Origin: Streptomyces longwoodensis
Lineage (GTDB): Bacteria > Actinomycetota > Actinomycetes > Streptomycetales > Streptomycetaceae
NCBI RefSeq assembly: GCF_001514125.1
Contig: NZ_KQ948560.1
Location: forward strand, 173,281 to 222,750
DNA: 49,470 bases
Reading direction: 5' to 3'
The notes below the pieces were generated by a model that had not been told where the DNA came from, did not search any database, and saw nothing but the letters and a program-made list of their open reading frames with translations. The position numbers were made by a program, and so were the translations under genes. Below, in pieces: positions 24,018 through 31,571 of the stretch. Within the stretch, counting starts at the first letter, position 1. Each line of letters opens with the position of its first letter.

Positions 24018-24953
24018 ATGCCAGCGAGCTATGCGTATCTCGGTCCCGAGGGCACCTTCACCGAAGTCGCCCTGCGCACGCTTCCCGAGGCGGCCACCCG
24101 GCAGCTGATCCCGTACGTGTCGGTGCAGTCGGCGCTGGACGCCGTGCGCACCGGTGAGGCCGAGGCCGCGTTCGTGCCGATCGAGAACTCCGTCGAGGGC
24201 GGCATCACCACCACCCTGGACGAGCTGGTCGCGGGCAGCCCGCTGATGATCTACCGCGAGGTGCTGCTGTCGATCACCTTCGCGCTGCTGGTCCGGCCGG
24301 GCACCACGCTGTCCGACATCAAGACCGTCTCCGCCCACCCGGCGGCCCAGTCGCAGGTGCGCAACTGGCTGCGCGCCCACCTCCCCGACGCCGACTGGGA
24401 GTCCGCCGCCTCCAACGCGGACGCCGCCCGCCTGGTGCAGGAGGGCCGCTACGACGCGGCCTTCGCCGGTGAGTTCGCCGCCGCGCGCTACGGCCTGGAG
24501 GCGCTGGAGACCGGGATCCACGACTTCCCCGAGACGGCCCAGACCCGGTTCGTGCTGGTCGGCCGGCCCGCCCGGCCCGCCGCGCCGACCGGCGCCGACA
24601 AGACCTCCGTGGTGCTGTGGCAGCGCGACGACCACCCCGGCGGGCTGCGCGACCTCCTCGGCGAGTTCGCCACCCGGGGCATCAACCTCATGCTGCTGCA
24701 GTCCCGACCGACCGGCGCCGGGATCGGCAACTACTGCTTCTGCATCGACGCCGAGGGGCACATCTCCGACCGGCGGGTGGCGGAGGCGCTGACCGGGCTG
24801 AAGCGGATCTGCCTGGAGGTGCGCTACCTCGGCTCGTACCCGCGGGCGGACCTCACGGCGGCGGAGGTCCGGCCGCCGCGTCCGGGCACCTCGGACGAGG
24901 AGTTCACGTCGGCGGCGGACTGGGTGGCGCGCTGCCAGGACGGCCGCTTCTAG
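24018..24953 (+). CDS. pheA: Prephenate dehydratase
   Basis: A 311-residue monofunctional prephenate dehydratase that converts prephenate to phenylpyruvate in phenylalanine synthesis. The N-terminal catalytic domain begins with YAYLGPEGTFTEVAL and contains PIENSVEGGI, SHP-type AHPAAQSQ, and the essential TRF motif (QTRFVLVG). A C-terminal ACT domain (about 195-275) with LRDLLGEFATRGINLMLLQSRP and the ESRP-equivalent mediates allosteric inhibition by phenylalanine. There is no chorismate mutase domain, as usual in actinobacteria. ATG start at 24018. It stands alone between the copper operon and a DnaA-box array. Confidence 0.95.
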   Translation: MPASYAYLGPEGTFTEVALRTLPEAATRQLIPYVSVQSALDAVRTGEAEAAFVPIENSVEGGITTTLDELVAGSPLMIYREVLLSITFALLVRPGTTLSDIKTVSAHPAAQSQVRNWLRAHLPDADWESAASNADAARLVQEGRYDAAFAGEFAAARYGLEALETGIHDFPETAQTRFVLVGRPARPAAPTGADKTSVVLWQRDDHPGGLRDLLGEFATRGINLMLLQSRPTGAGIGNYCFCIDAEGHISDRRVAEALTGLKRICLEVRYLGSYPRADLTAAEVRPPRPGTSDEEFTSAADWVARCQDGRF

Positions 24954-24976
24954 CCAGTCGTACGGCCATATCGTCG

Positions 24977-25316
24977 TTGTCCACAGAAGTTATCCACAGG
25001 CTTGCTTCTCGACCTGGGGACAAGTCGACACAGGAGGGCGACCCGGTCGACAAATCGCCCTGCGGGGTCGATGCCGGGCGTTCACCTCACAGGTCACCCC
25101 TCGTCCACCTGTTTTCGTCGCGCCATCCGTTGGGGCAACCCTTTTCCACCCGAAAGTGGGGGTAGGGCCGGTTCGGGCGTTGAATGCACCCACCGGGAAA
25201 CCGGACCGACAAAGATCAATTCGAATGTCCACAGATCTTCCTCACACCCTGTGGATAACTCTGTCCAGCGGGTGGATTCCTGTGGACAAGGGCCCGGCCA
25301 AGTCCCCCTCTCCACA
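24977..25316. other. DnaA-box cluster between pheA and serS
   Basis: Within 340 bp there are perfect boxes TTGTCCACA (24977-24985, +), TTATCCACA (24990-24998, +), TGTGGATAA (25250-25258, -) and TGTGGACAA (25281-25289, -). One-mismatch boxes are at 25015-25023 (-) and 25225-25233 (+), and CTCTCCACA at 25308-25316 fits the relaxed Streptomyces consensus. Weaker matches at 25045, 25101 and 25142 fill the gap. The boxes form two groups with opposite main orientation. DnaA-titrating box clusters near oriC have been described in S. coelicolor; this looks like one. No dnaA or dnaN is near, so it is not oriC. Confidence 0.85.
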
Positions 25317-25483
25317 AGGAAATCCAGTCAACACCGAGCCCCGGGGCTAGCCCGTCCCGGGGAGGTGAACCCTTTTCCTTGACACGTGCGGCAATTCGCT
25401 CACAACGGAACGTGAGCCGCCTTTCGGATCTTGTCGGAACGGTGGGTCGTGAGCCGCAACCGCACACCGGTAGCCTGGAGCGC

Positions 25484-26761
25484 GTGATTGACCTTCGCCT
25501 GCTCCGTGAGGACCCCGACCGTGCGCGCGCCTCCCAGCGCGCCCGTGGAGAGGACGTCGCGCTCGTCGACTCCCTCCTGTCTGCCGACGAGCGGCGCAGG
25601 TCGTCCGGCGTCCGCTTCGACGAGCTGCGCAACGAGCAGAAGTCGTTCGGCAAGCTGATCTCCAAGGCGTCGCCCGAGGAGAAGGCCGACCTGCTCAAGC
25701 GGGCCGAGCAGCTCAAGGCCGACGTCAAGTCCGCCGAGGCGGAGCGCGACGCCGCCGACGCCGAGACCCAGCAGTTGCTGCTCCGGCTCGGCAACCTCGT
25801 CCACCCCGACGTGCCCGTCGGCGGCGAGGAGGACTTCGTCACCCTGGAGACGCACGGCGAGATCCGCGACTTCTCCGCCGAGGGCTTCGAGCCCCGGGAC
25901 CACCTGGAGCTCGGCCAGCTGCTCGGCGCCATCGACGTCGAGCGCGGCGCCAAGGTCTCCGGCTCCCGCTTCTACTTCCTGACCGGCGTCGGCGCGCTCC
26001 TGGAGCTCGCCCTGGTCAACGCGGCGATCGCCCAGGCCACCGCGGCCGGCTTCACCCCGATGCTCACGCCCGCGCTGGTGCGCCCGCAGTCCATGGCCGG
26101 CACCGGCTTCCTCGGCCAGGCCGCGCAGGACGTCTACCACCTCGACAAGGACGACCTCTACCTGGTCGGCACCTCCGAGGTCCCCCTCGCCGCGTACCAC
26201 ATGGACGAGATCATCGACGCCGAGCGCCTGCCGCTGCGCTACGCGGGCTTCTCCCCCTGCTTCCGCCGCGAGGCCGGCTCGCACGGCAAGGACACCCGGG
26301 GCATCTTCCGCGTGCACCAGTTCGACAAGGTCGAGATGTTCTCGTACGTCGCCCCCGAGGACTCCCAGGCCGAGCACCAGCGCCTGCTGGACTGGGAGAA
26401 GCAGTGGCTGACCTCGCTGGAGCTGCCGTTCCGCGTCATCGACGTGGCCTCCGGTGACCTCGGCTCCTCCGCCGCCCGCAAGTACGACTGCGAGGCGTGG
26501 ATCCCGACCCAGGGCAAGTACCGCGAGCTGACGTCCACCTCGGACTGCACCGAGTTCCAGTCCCGCCGGCTGTCGATCCGCCTCCGCGAGGGCAAGTCCG
26601 TCCGCCCGCTGGCGACGCTGAACGGCACGCTGTGCGCCGTGCCCCGCACCATCGTGGCGATCCTGGAGAACCACCAGCAGGCCGACGGCTCCGTGCGGGT
26701 GCCCGAGGTGCTGCGCCCGTACCTCGGTGGCCGGGAGGTCCTGGAGCCGGTGGTTCGGTGA
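25484..26761 (+). CDS. serS: Seryl-tRNA synthetase
   Basis: A 425-residue class II aminoacyl-tRNA synthetase charging tRNA-Ser. It starts with the typical MIDLRLLREDPDRARASQ. The N-terminal helical arm (about 30-105, rich in KSFGKLISKA and LKADVKSAEAERD) binds the long variable arm of tRNA-Ser. The catalytic domain has motif 2 (FSPCFRREAGSHGKDTRGIFRVHQFDKVE) and motif 3 (NGTLCAVPRTIVAILENHQ). The start is GTG at 25484; the frame upstream to 25379 lacks homology. TAGCCT seven bases before the GTG could be a -10 giving a near-leaderless message. The stop overlaps the HAD gene start by 4 bp. The matching tRNA-Ser gene is at 2898. Confidence 0.97.
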   Translation: MIDLRLLREDPDRARASQRARGEDVALVDSLLSADERRRSSGVRFDELRNEQKSFGKLISKASPEEKADLLKRAEQLKADVKSAEAERDAADAETQQLLLRLGNLVHPDVPVGGEEDFVTLETHGEIRDFSAEGFEPRDHLELGQLLGAIDVERGAKVSGSRFYFLTGVGALLELALVNAAIAQATAAGFTPMLTPALVRPQSMAGTGFLGQAAQDVYHLDKDDLYLVGTSEVPLAAYHMDEIIDAERLPLRYAGFSPCFRREAGSHGKDTRGIFRVHQFDKVEMFSYVAPEDSQAEHQRLLDWEKQWLTSLELPFRVIDVASGDLGSSAARKYDCEAWIPTQGKYRELTSTSDCTEFQSRRLSIRLREGKSVRPLATLNGTLCAVPRTIVAILENHQQADGSVRVPEVLRPYLGGREVLEPVVR

Positions 26762-27555
26762 GTTTCCCCTACGGGCTCGTCGCCACCGACCTCGACGGCA
26801 CGCTGCTGCGGTCCGACGAGTCGATCTCGCAGCGCACGCGTGACGCGCTCGCCGCGGCCACCGCGGCGGGCGCCGCCCACATCGTCGTCACCGGCCGCGC
26901 CGTCCCCTGGACCCGGCACATCCTCGACGACCTGGGCTACGACGGTCTCGCCGTCTGCGGCCAGGGCGCGCAGGTCTACGACGCCGGGGCGCACCGGCTG
27001 CTGACGTCCGTGACGCTGGACCGGCAGCTGGCCGGGGTCGCCCTCGCCAAGATCGAGGCCGAGGTCGGTCCGCTGCACCTCGCGGCGAGCCGGGACGGGC
27101 TGGACGGCGAGGTGCTGGTCGGACCGGGCTACGCCCTGACCGGCGCGCTGCCGGCGACGCCGCTCACGGATGTGTCCGACCTGTGGTCCGCCCCGCTGAA
27201 CAAGATCTACGTACAGCACCCCGAGCTGTCCGACGACGAGCTGGCCGAGGCTGCCCGCCGGGCCGCGGGTGGGTTCGTGACGGTCGCGATGGCCGGCGCG
27301 GGCATCGTGGAACTGCTGCCGCTGGGGCTGTCCAAGGCGACGGGGCTGTCCCTCGCCGCGCGCCGCCTCGGCATCAAGGCCGCGGGAACGCTCGCCTTCG
27401 GCGACATGCCCAACGACATCCCGATGTTCGCCTGGGCGGCACGGGGGGTGGCGATGGCCAACGCGCACGAGGAGCTCAAGGCCGTGGCCGACGAGGTGAC
27501 GTCCTCCAACGAGGAGGACGGGATCGCGGTGGTGCTGGAGCGGTTGCTGGGCTGA
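26758..27555 (+). CDS. HAD-superfamily (Cof-type) phosphatase
   Basis: A 265-residue cytoplasmic hydrolase of HAD subfamily IIB. Motif I is ATDLDGTLL with the nucleophile Asp, motif II the Thr in VVTGR, motif III a Lys in LSKATGLSLAAR, and motif IV GDMPNDIPMF. The cap domain lies between motifs II and III. Such enzymes dephosphorylate sugar phosphates, PLP or flavin intermediates; the substrate is unknown. It begins with a GTG overlapping the serS stop (GTGA), so it is translationally coupled to serS, an arrangement conserved in Streptomyces. A second, related HAD gene is at 35618. Confidence 0.92.
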   Translation: MSFPYGLVATDLDGTLLRSDESISQRTRDALAAATAAGAAHIVVTGRAVPWTRHILDDLGYDGLAVCGQGAQVYDAGAHRLLTSVTLDRQLAGVALAKIEAEVGPLHLAASRDGLDGEVLVGPGYALTGALPATPLTDVSDLWSAPLNKIYVQHPELSDDELAEAARRAAGGFVTVAMAGAGIVELLPLGLSKATGLSLAARRLGIKAAGTLAFGDMPNDIPMFAWAARGVAMANAHEELKAVADEVTSSNEEDGIAVVLERLLG

Positions 27556-27605
27556 CGGTCCCTCCGGGGGTGAGGCGAGCTACGAGGGCGCGCCCAAAGT
27601 GTCGG

Positions 27606-27650
27606 GTGCGGGTGCGTTGTGGCTGGTCGCGCAGTTCCCCGCGCCCCTGG
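27606..27650. repeat. Streptomyces dispersed intergenic repeat
   Basis: The stretch containing GGCTGGTCGCGCAGTTCCCC followed by GCGCCCCTGG is one I recognise as recurring in intergenic regions of many Streptomyces genomes. It sits between a gene stop and a terminator. It does not encode a protein. Its function is unknown. Confidence 0.6.
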
Positions 27651-27701
27651 GTGGGTGCGGTCACGCTCTCGTCGACGCGCCCGGCGTTTCTCTTCCGTAG
27701 G

Positions 27702-27751
27702 ACAGGGGCGGCCCACGCGAGTGGTCGCGTGCTCGAAGCGGCCGCCCCTGT
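27702..27751. terminator. Bidirectional two-tier terminator
   Basis: A 12-bp perfect outer stem (27702-27713 with 27740-27751) encloses an inner stem CACGCGA-GTGG-TCGCGTG. It separates the convergent HAD gene and ABC transporter operon. Confidence 0.85.
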
Positions 27752-27802
27752 GCGAACAGGGTCTCTCCGGGGCGAGTCGGACGCCACCGAATAAGACGGT
27801 CG

Positions 27803-28522
27803 TCACTCCTCTCCGGCCAGGGTCAGCGTGCGCAGCTTCTGTCCGGCGTACCAGGTCGCCAGGACGGTCACCGCGATCAGCAGCACCGTTGCCGTAGTGA
27901 GGCCGACGTCGGAGGTCACCAGATCACCGCCGGCCACCTTGTGGGCGACGGCCAGCGACCACTGCTGGACGCTGAGCGTGCGCGCACCCGGCACCAGCGA
28001 GCCGAACAGCGCCTCCCACACCAGGGCGTAGACCAGGCCGAAGACCACCGCGTGCCGGGACACCGTGCCCAGCAGCAGGAACAGCGCGGCGTAGGCGATG
28101 GAGGAGACCAGGGCCGCGACCGTGTAGGCCACGGCGATCTGCTGGCCGTTGCCGTTGAGGATGTACCCGGCGACCAGGGTCGGCAGTGCCGAGAACACCA
28201 TGGTCACCGCGATCGCCACGATCAGCTTGGTGAAGATGATCGTGGGCCGCTTCAGCGGCTTGGAGAGCAGGTAGACGACGGAGCCGTCGTCGATCTCGGG
28301 GCCGATCGCGCCCGTGCCGGCGATGACCCCGATGATCGGGACCATCGTGGCGAGGGCGATCCCGCCCAGCAGGTCGGACGCGGTCTGGTCGTCGGCGCCC
28401 GCGAGGGCCCGTACGACCACGGAGATCGCGATGAGCAGCAGGGGCAGGGCGCCGAGGATGAGGGCGCGCCGGCGGCCGAGCAGGGCCCGGTAGGTGAGCC
28501 GGGCGACAGTGGGGTCGTACAT
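27803..28522 (-). CDS. ABC-2 type transporter permease
   Basis: A 239-residue membrane protein with about six helices, the fourth and last gene of an ABC exporter operon. Helices start at about residues 20, 52, 95, 130, 150 and 210. The segment DDGSVVYLLSKPLKRPTIIFTKL is typical of ABC-2 permeases of the NatB/YhaP kind. Its ATG follows GTAGGAGG, and it lies 10 bp after the ATPase gene. It presumably pairs with one or both ATPases encoded upstream. The substrate is unknown; such exporters often move lipids, peptides or drugs. Transcription ends at the shared terminator at 27702. Confidence 0.88.
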   Translation of the reverse strand: MYDPTVARLTYRALLGRRRALILGALPLLLIAISVVVRALAGADDQTASDLLGGIALATMVPIIGVIAGTGAIGPEIDDGSVVYLLSKPLKRPTIIFTKLIVAIAVTMVFSALPTLVAGYILNGNGQQIAVAYTVAALVSSIAYAALFLLLGTVSRHAVVFGLVYALVWEALFGSLVPGARTLSVQQWSLAVAHKVAGGDLVTSDVGLTTATVLLIAVTVLATWYAGQKLRTLTLAGEE

Positions 28523-28532
28523 CTTCGGCCTC

Positions 28533-29444
28533 CTACGCCGCGACCAGGTAAGAGAACACGGACTCGAGCGACTCGTCGGACGGCGAGACGGTCAGCAGCC
28601 GGATGCCGTGGTCGCGGGCGACCCTCGGCAGCAGCGCGGTGAAACGGCCGAAGTCGACGGCCTGGATGCGCAGCGCCCCCTCGGTGACGTCGACCTCGAT
28701 GCCGGACGTCGAGGGGTCCGCGATCAGCGCGGCCGCGAGCGCGCGGTCGTCGCTGGAGCGCACCAGGTAGCGGTGGGGGCGGTCGGTCATCAGGCGGCGG
28801 ATCTTGCGGAAGTCGCCGCTGGCCGCGTGCCGTCCGGCGACGACCACCTCGATGTGCCAGGCGAGCTGCTCGACCTCCTCGAGGATGTGCGAGGAGAACA
28901 GCACGGTGCGTCCCTCGTCGCCCATGCGCCGCAGCAGGTCCATCAGCTGCATGCGCTGGCGCGGGTCCATGCCGTTGAACGGCTCGTCCAGCAGGAGCAG
29001 CGAGGGGTCGTGGACCAGGGCGCTGGCCATCTTCACGCGCTGGCGCATGCCCTTGGAGTACGTCGAGATCTTGCGGTCCTGCGCGTACTCCATCTCGACC
29101 GTGGCCAGCGCCCGCTGGGCGGCCTTGGCACCCAGGCCGTGCAGCTCGGCGTTGGCGACGACGAACTCGCGGCCGGTGAGGAAGTCGTACATCGCCTCGC
29201 GCTCGGGGACGATGCCGATGTGCCGGTAGATCGCCTCGTTGCGCCAGACCGGCTGTCCGTCGAGGGTGACGGTGCCGGTGGAGGGGGCGAGGAAGCCGCC
29301 CATCATGTTGATCAGGGTGGACTTGCCGGCGCCGTTGGGGCCGAGCAGGCCGGTGACGCCCGGGCCGATGGTCATGGTGATGTCGTTGACGGCGACCACG
29401 TTGCCGAACCAGCGGGAGACGTGGTCGATGGAGAGCGTGGTCAC
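28533..29444 (-). CDS. ABC transporter ATP-binding protein
   Basis: A 303-residue ABC ATPase. Walker A is GPNGAGKST, the signature is YSKGMRQRVK, Walker B is LLLLDEPFNGMD, and the switch His is in SSHILEEVE. After the nucleotide domain (1-220) there is a C-terminal extension of about 80 residues, as in NatA/CcmA-type exporters. The GTG start at 29444 overlaps the stop of the upstream permease gene (GTGA); the frame remains open to 30149 but that part is antisense to the permease. It is the third gene of the operon and probably drives the permease encoded just downstream. Confidence 0.92.
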   Translation of the reverse strand: MTTLSIDHVSRWFGNVVAVNDITMTIGPGVTGLLGPNGAGKSTLINMMGGFLAPSTGTVTLDGQPVWRNEAIYRHIGIVPEREAMYDFLTGREFVVANAELHGLGAKAAQRALATVEMEYAQDRKISTYSKGMRQRVKMASALVHDPSLLLLDEPFNGMDPRQRMQLMDLLRRMGDEGRTVLFSSHILEEVEQLAWHIEVVVAGRHAASGDFRKIRRLMTDRPHRYLVRSSDDRALAAALIADPSTSGIEVDVTEGALRIQAVDFGRFTALLPRVARDHGIRLLTVSPSDESLESVFSYLVAA

Positions 29445-30349
29445 AGTCCCACCTTCCGGTAGCGGCGCAGCAGGAGGCCGTAGCAGGCGGCGATCAGGCC
29501 CAGGACGACCAGGACGTACACCGCGCCCTCGCCGTGGGAGGGGCCGACCGCGCCGGGGAACGCCGAGGTCGCGCCGAGGAAGGCGGACTGCACGCCGTCG
29601 ATGAGCGTGACGGGCGAGAAGAGGCCGATCCAGGGGATGGCACCGGTGCTGTTCTGCGCGTCGGCGATGGCCTGGAGGGTGGAGACGGCTCCGTAGGAGA
29701 TCGTCAGCACGGCGATGACGGCGGCGATGCCGAAGCCGCGCCGCGGGGTGACCGAGGCGATCACCAGGCCGATGCCGGCGAACAGCAGTGAGAGCAGTGC
29801 GACGGACACGAGTCCCTGCCCGAATCCCTTGGTCTGGTCGGTGAAGTCCAGCTTGGCCAGCAGCGCGCCCACGTAGAGCACGAGCAGCGGGGCCGCGGTG
29901 AGGACGAACAGCGCCGAGGCCAGCGCCGCGTACTTGGCGCGCACGTAGTCGGCGGTCTCGATCGGCCGGGAGAAGTACAGCGGCACGGTCTTGAAGCGCA
30001 GGTCGCGCGAGACGGACTGGGGCGCCTGGGAGGCGACGTACAGGCTGATGACGGCCTGCATGATGATCGCGTAGCGGGTGTAGTCGACGGGCAGTTCCTT
30101 GAGCTTCGTGGCGACCGCGACGGCGACCATGATGGCCGCGGGCACGCACATCACCACGAACAGCAGCATCGGCAGCACCTTGGACTTGACCGAGCGGCCG
30201 AGGCCGTAGGCGCCGCGCAGCGACTGCGAGTACAGCGAGCGGGTCGCGTAGGAGCGGCCCAGGCGGGGGCCGTCGTAGGTGCGGTAGCCGATGTTGTGGA
30301 TGCGGGTCTGGTCACCCGGGACGGCTGCCACGGGGTGCTCAGCTGACAT
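29441..30349 (-). CDS. ABC transporter permease
   Basis: A 302-residue permease with a long cytoplasmic N-terminus (IHNIGYRTYDGPRLGRSYATRSLYSQSL, a motif seen in actinobacterial ABC-2 permeases) and about six membrane segments. The block APQSVSRDLRFKTVPLYFSRPIETADYVRAKYAALASAL is the usual ABC-2 cytoplasmic coupling region. The ATG follows GGAAGGAGG. It overlaps the preceding ATPase gene by 11 bp and the following one by 4 bp, so all are translationally coupled. Second gene of the four-gene exporter operon. The two permeases differ, so the transporter may be a heterodimer or two related systems. Confidence 0.9.
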   Translation of the reverse strand: MSAEHPVAAVPGDQTRIHNIGYRTYDGPRLGRSYATRSLYSQSLRGAYGLGRSVKSKVLPMLLFVVMCVPAAIMVAVAVATKLKELPVDYTRYAIIMQAVISLYVASQAPQSVSRDLRFKTVPLYFSRPIETADYVRAKYAALASALFVLTAAPLLVLYVGALLAKLDFTDQTKGFGQGLVSVALLSLLFAGIGLVIASVTPRRGFGIAAVIAVLTISYGAVSTLQAIADAQNSTGAIPWIGLFSPVTLIDGVQSAFLGATSAFPGAVGPSHGEGAVYVLVVLGLIAACYGLLLRRYRKVGL

Positions 30350-31307
30350 GTCCGGCGGCCTCCTTCCTTTCCTCGTCGCTGCTGCGGAAGACCTCGGAGA
30401 TGTGGTGCCGGCGCTGCTCCATGCGCACCAGTCCCAGGCCGAGGTCGGCCACCACGTCGCGCACCAGGTCGTAGGTGTCCTCGCCCTGCGCCGTGAGCAG
30501 CAGGATGTGCCCGGCGCCCGGCAGGCCGCCGCCGTCCTCGACGGTCGTCCCGCGCGCGTGCAGCGCCTCGCGCAGCGCCCGCGTGCCGTCGGGGTGCTCG
30601 TCGGTGTCGGTGACCTCGACCGCGAGGGTGGTGGTGGTCTGGGTGAAGTCGGTGGTGGAGCTGGAGCGCAGCAGCTTGCCGCCGTCGACCACGACGACGT
30701 GGTCGCAGGTGCGCTCCAGTTCGCCCAGGAGGTGCGAGGTGACCAGGACCGAGATGCCGAAGTCCGTGTGGATGCGGCGGATCAGGGCCAGCATGTCGTC
30801 GCGGCCGACCGGGTCGAGGCCGTTGGTCGGCTCGTCGAGGAAGACCAGCTGGGGGTCGTGCACCAGCGCCTGGGCGAGCTTCACGCGCTGCTTCATGCCG
30901 GTCGAGTAGCCGCCGATGGGGCGGTAGCGCTCCTCGTACAGACCGACGTGGCGCAGGGTGTCCGCGGTGCGCTCGCGCGCGGCGGCCGGCGGGAGCCCGG
31001 ACATGCGTGCCATGTGGACGACGAACTCGGTGGCCGAGACGTCGGGCGGCAGGCAGTCGTGCTCCGGCATGTAGCCCACGCGCTCGCGGATGGCGGCGCC
31101 CCGGGTGGCGACGTCGAGGCCGAGGACCTCGGCGCGGCCCTCGGAGGCCGGCGACAGACCCAGCAGGATCTTGATCAGGGTGGACTTGCCGGCGCCGTTG
31201 GCTCCGACGAGTCCGGTCACTCCGGCTCCGATGTCCACGGACAGCCGGTCGAGCGCGGTCACCCTGGGGAACCGCTTGCTCAGGCTTTCGGTCGCGATCA
31301 CAGTCAC
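30339..31307 (-). CDS. ABC transporter ATP-binding protein
   Basis: A 322-residue ABC ATPase and first gene of the exporter operon. Walker A is GANGAGKST, the signature is YSTGMKQRVKLAQALVHDPQ, Walker B is LVFLDEPTNGLD, and the switch His is in TSHLLGELE. The C-terminal 100 residues form an accessory domain ending in VFRSSDEERKEAAGHVS. Homologues start at (M)IATESLSKRFPRVTALD. GTG codons at 31307 and 31301 both fit; I chose 31307 because a minus-strand TACCGT (31320-31315) lies seven bases before it, suggesting a leaderless message. The open frame to 31334 is unsupported. It is divergent from the hydrolase-SDR fusion. Confidence 0.9.
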   Translation of the reverse strand: MTVIATESLSKRFPRVTALDRLSVDIGAGVTGLVGANGAGKSTLIKILLGLSPASEGRAEVLGLDVATRGAAIRERVGYMPEHDCLPPDVSATEFVVHMARMSGLPPAAARERTADTLRHVGLYEERYRPIGGYSTGMKQRVKLAQALVHDPQLVFLDEPTNGLDPVGRDDMLALIRRIHTDFGISVLVTSHLLGELERTCDHVVVVDGGKLLRSSSTTDFTQTTTTLAVEVTDTDEHPDGTRALREALHARGTTVEDGGGLPGAGHILLLTAQGEDTYDLVRDVVADLGLGLVRMEQRRHHISEVFRSSDEERKEAAGHVS

Positions 31308-31314
31308 GTGGTCC

Positions 31315-31320
31315 ACGGTA
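31315..31320 (-). promoter_or_regulatory. Candidate -10 of the ABC exporter operon
   Basis: TACCGT on the minus strand, seven bases upstream of GTG 31307, fits TANNNT and the spacing of leaderless promoters. The flanking sequence is rich in CCACGT repeats. No ribosome site precedes the start. Confidence 0.4.
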
Positions 31321-31571
31321 GTGACGTGGGCCACGTGGGTCGTCAGACCGGAGAGCCGTCTTCGGATCAGACCTCAGGTGTACGGGGCCCGTAGGGGACC
31401 CCCTGCCTGAGAGGTACGGGAACCGGTCCGCGGCCCTTCTCGCGCTGCTCGCGGACCCCGGCCCGACGCCCTATTGACGCTTTCTCTAACAAGTGCGAGA
31501 TTCGCGAGGTCACGTCACGGGTACGCGGGCACGCCGAGCGGAACGGGCACGCCGGGCAGAGGGGAAGCGAC

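Noticed and set aside
24977..25316. Chromosomal origin oriC
   Set aside because: There are DnaA boxes, but far fewer than the roughly twenty of Streptomyces oriC, and dnaA/dnaN do not flank it.
25380..25483. T-box leader before serS
   Set aside because: No T-box bulge or specifier hairpin can be drawn, and the start may be nearly leaderless.
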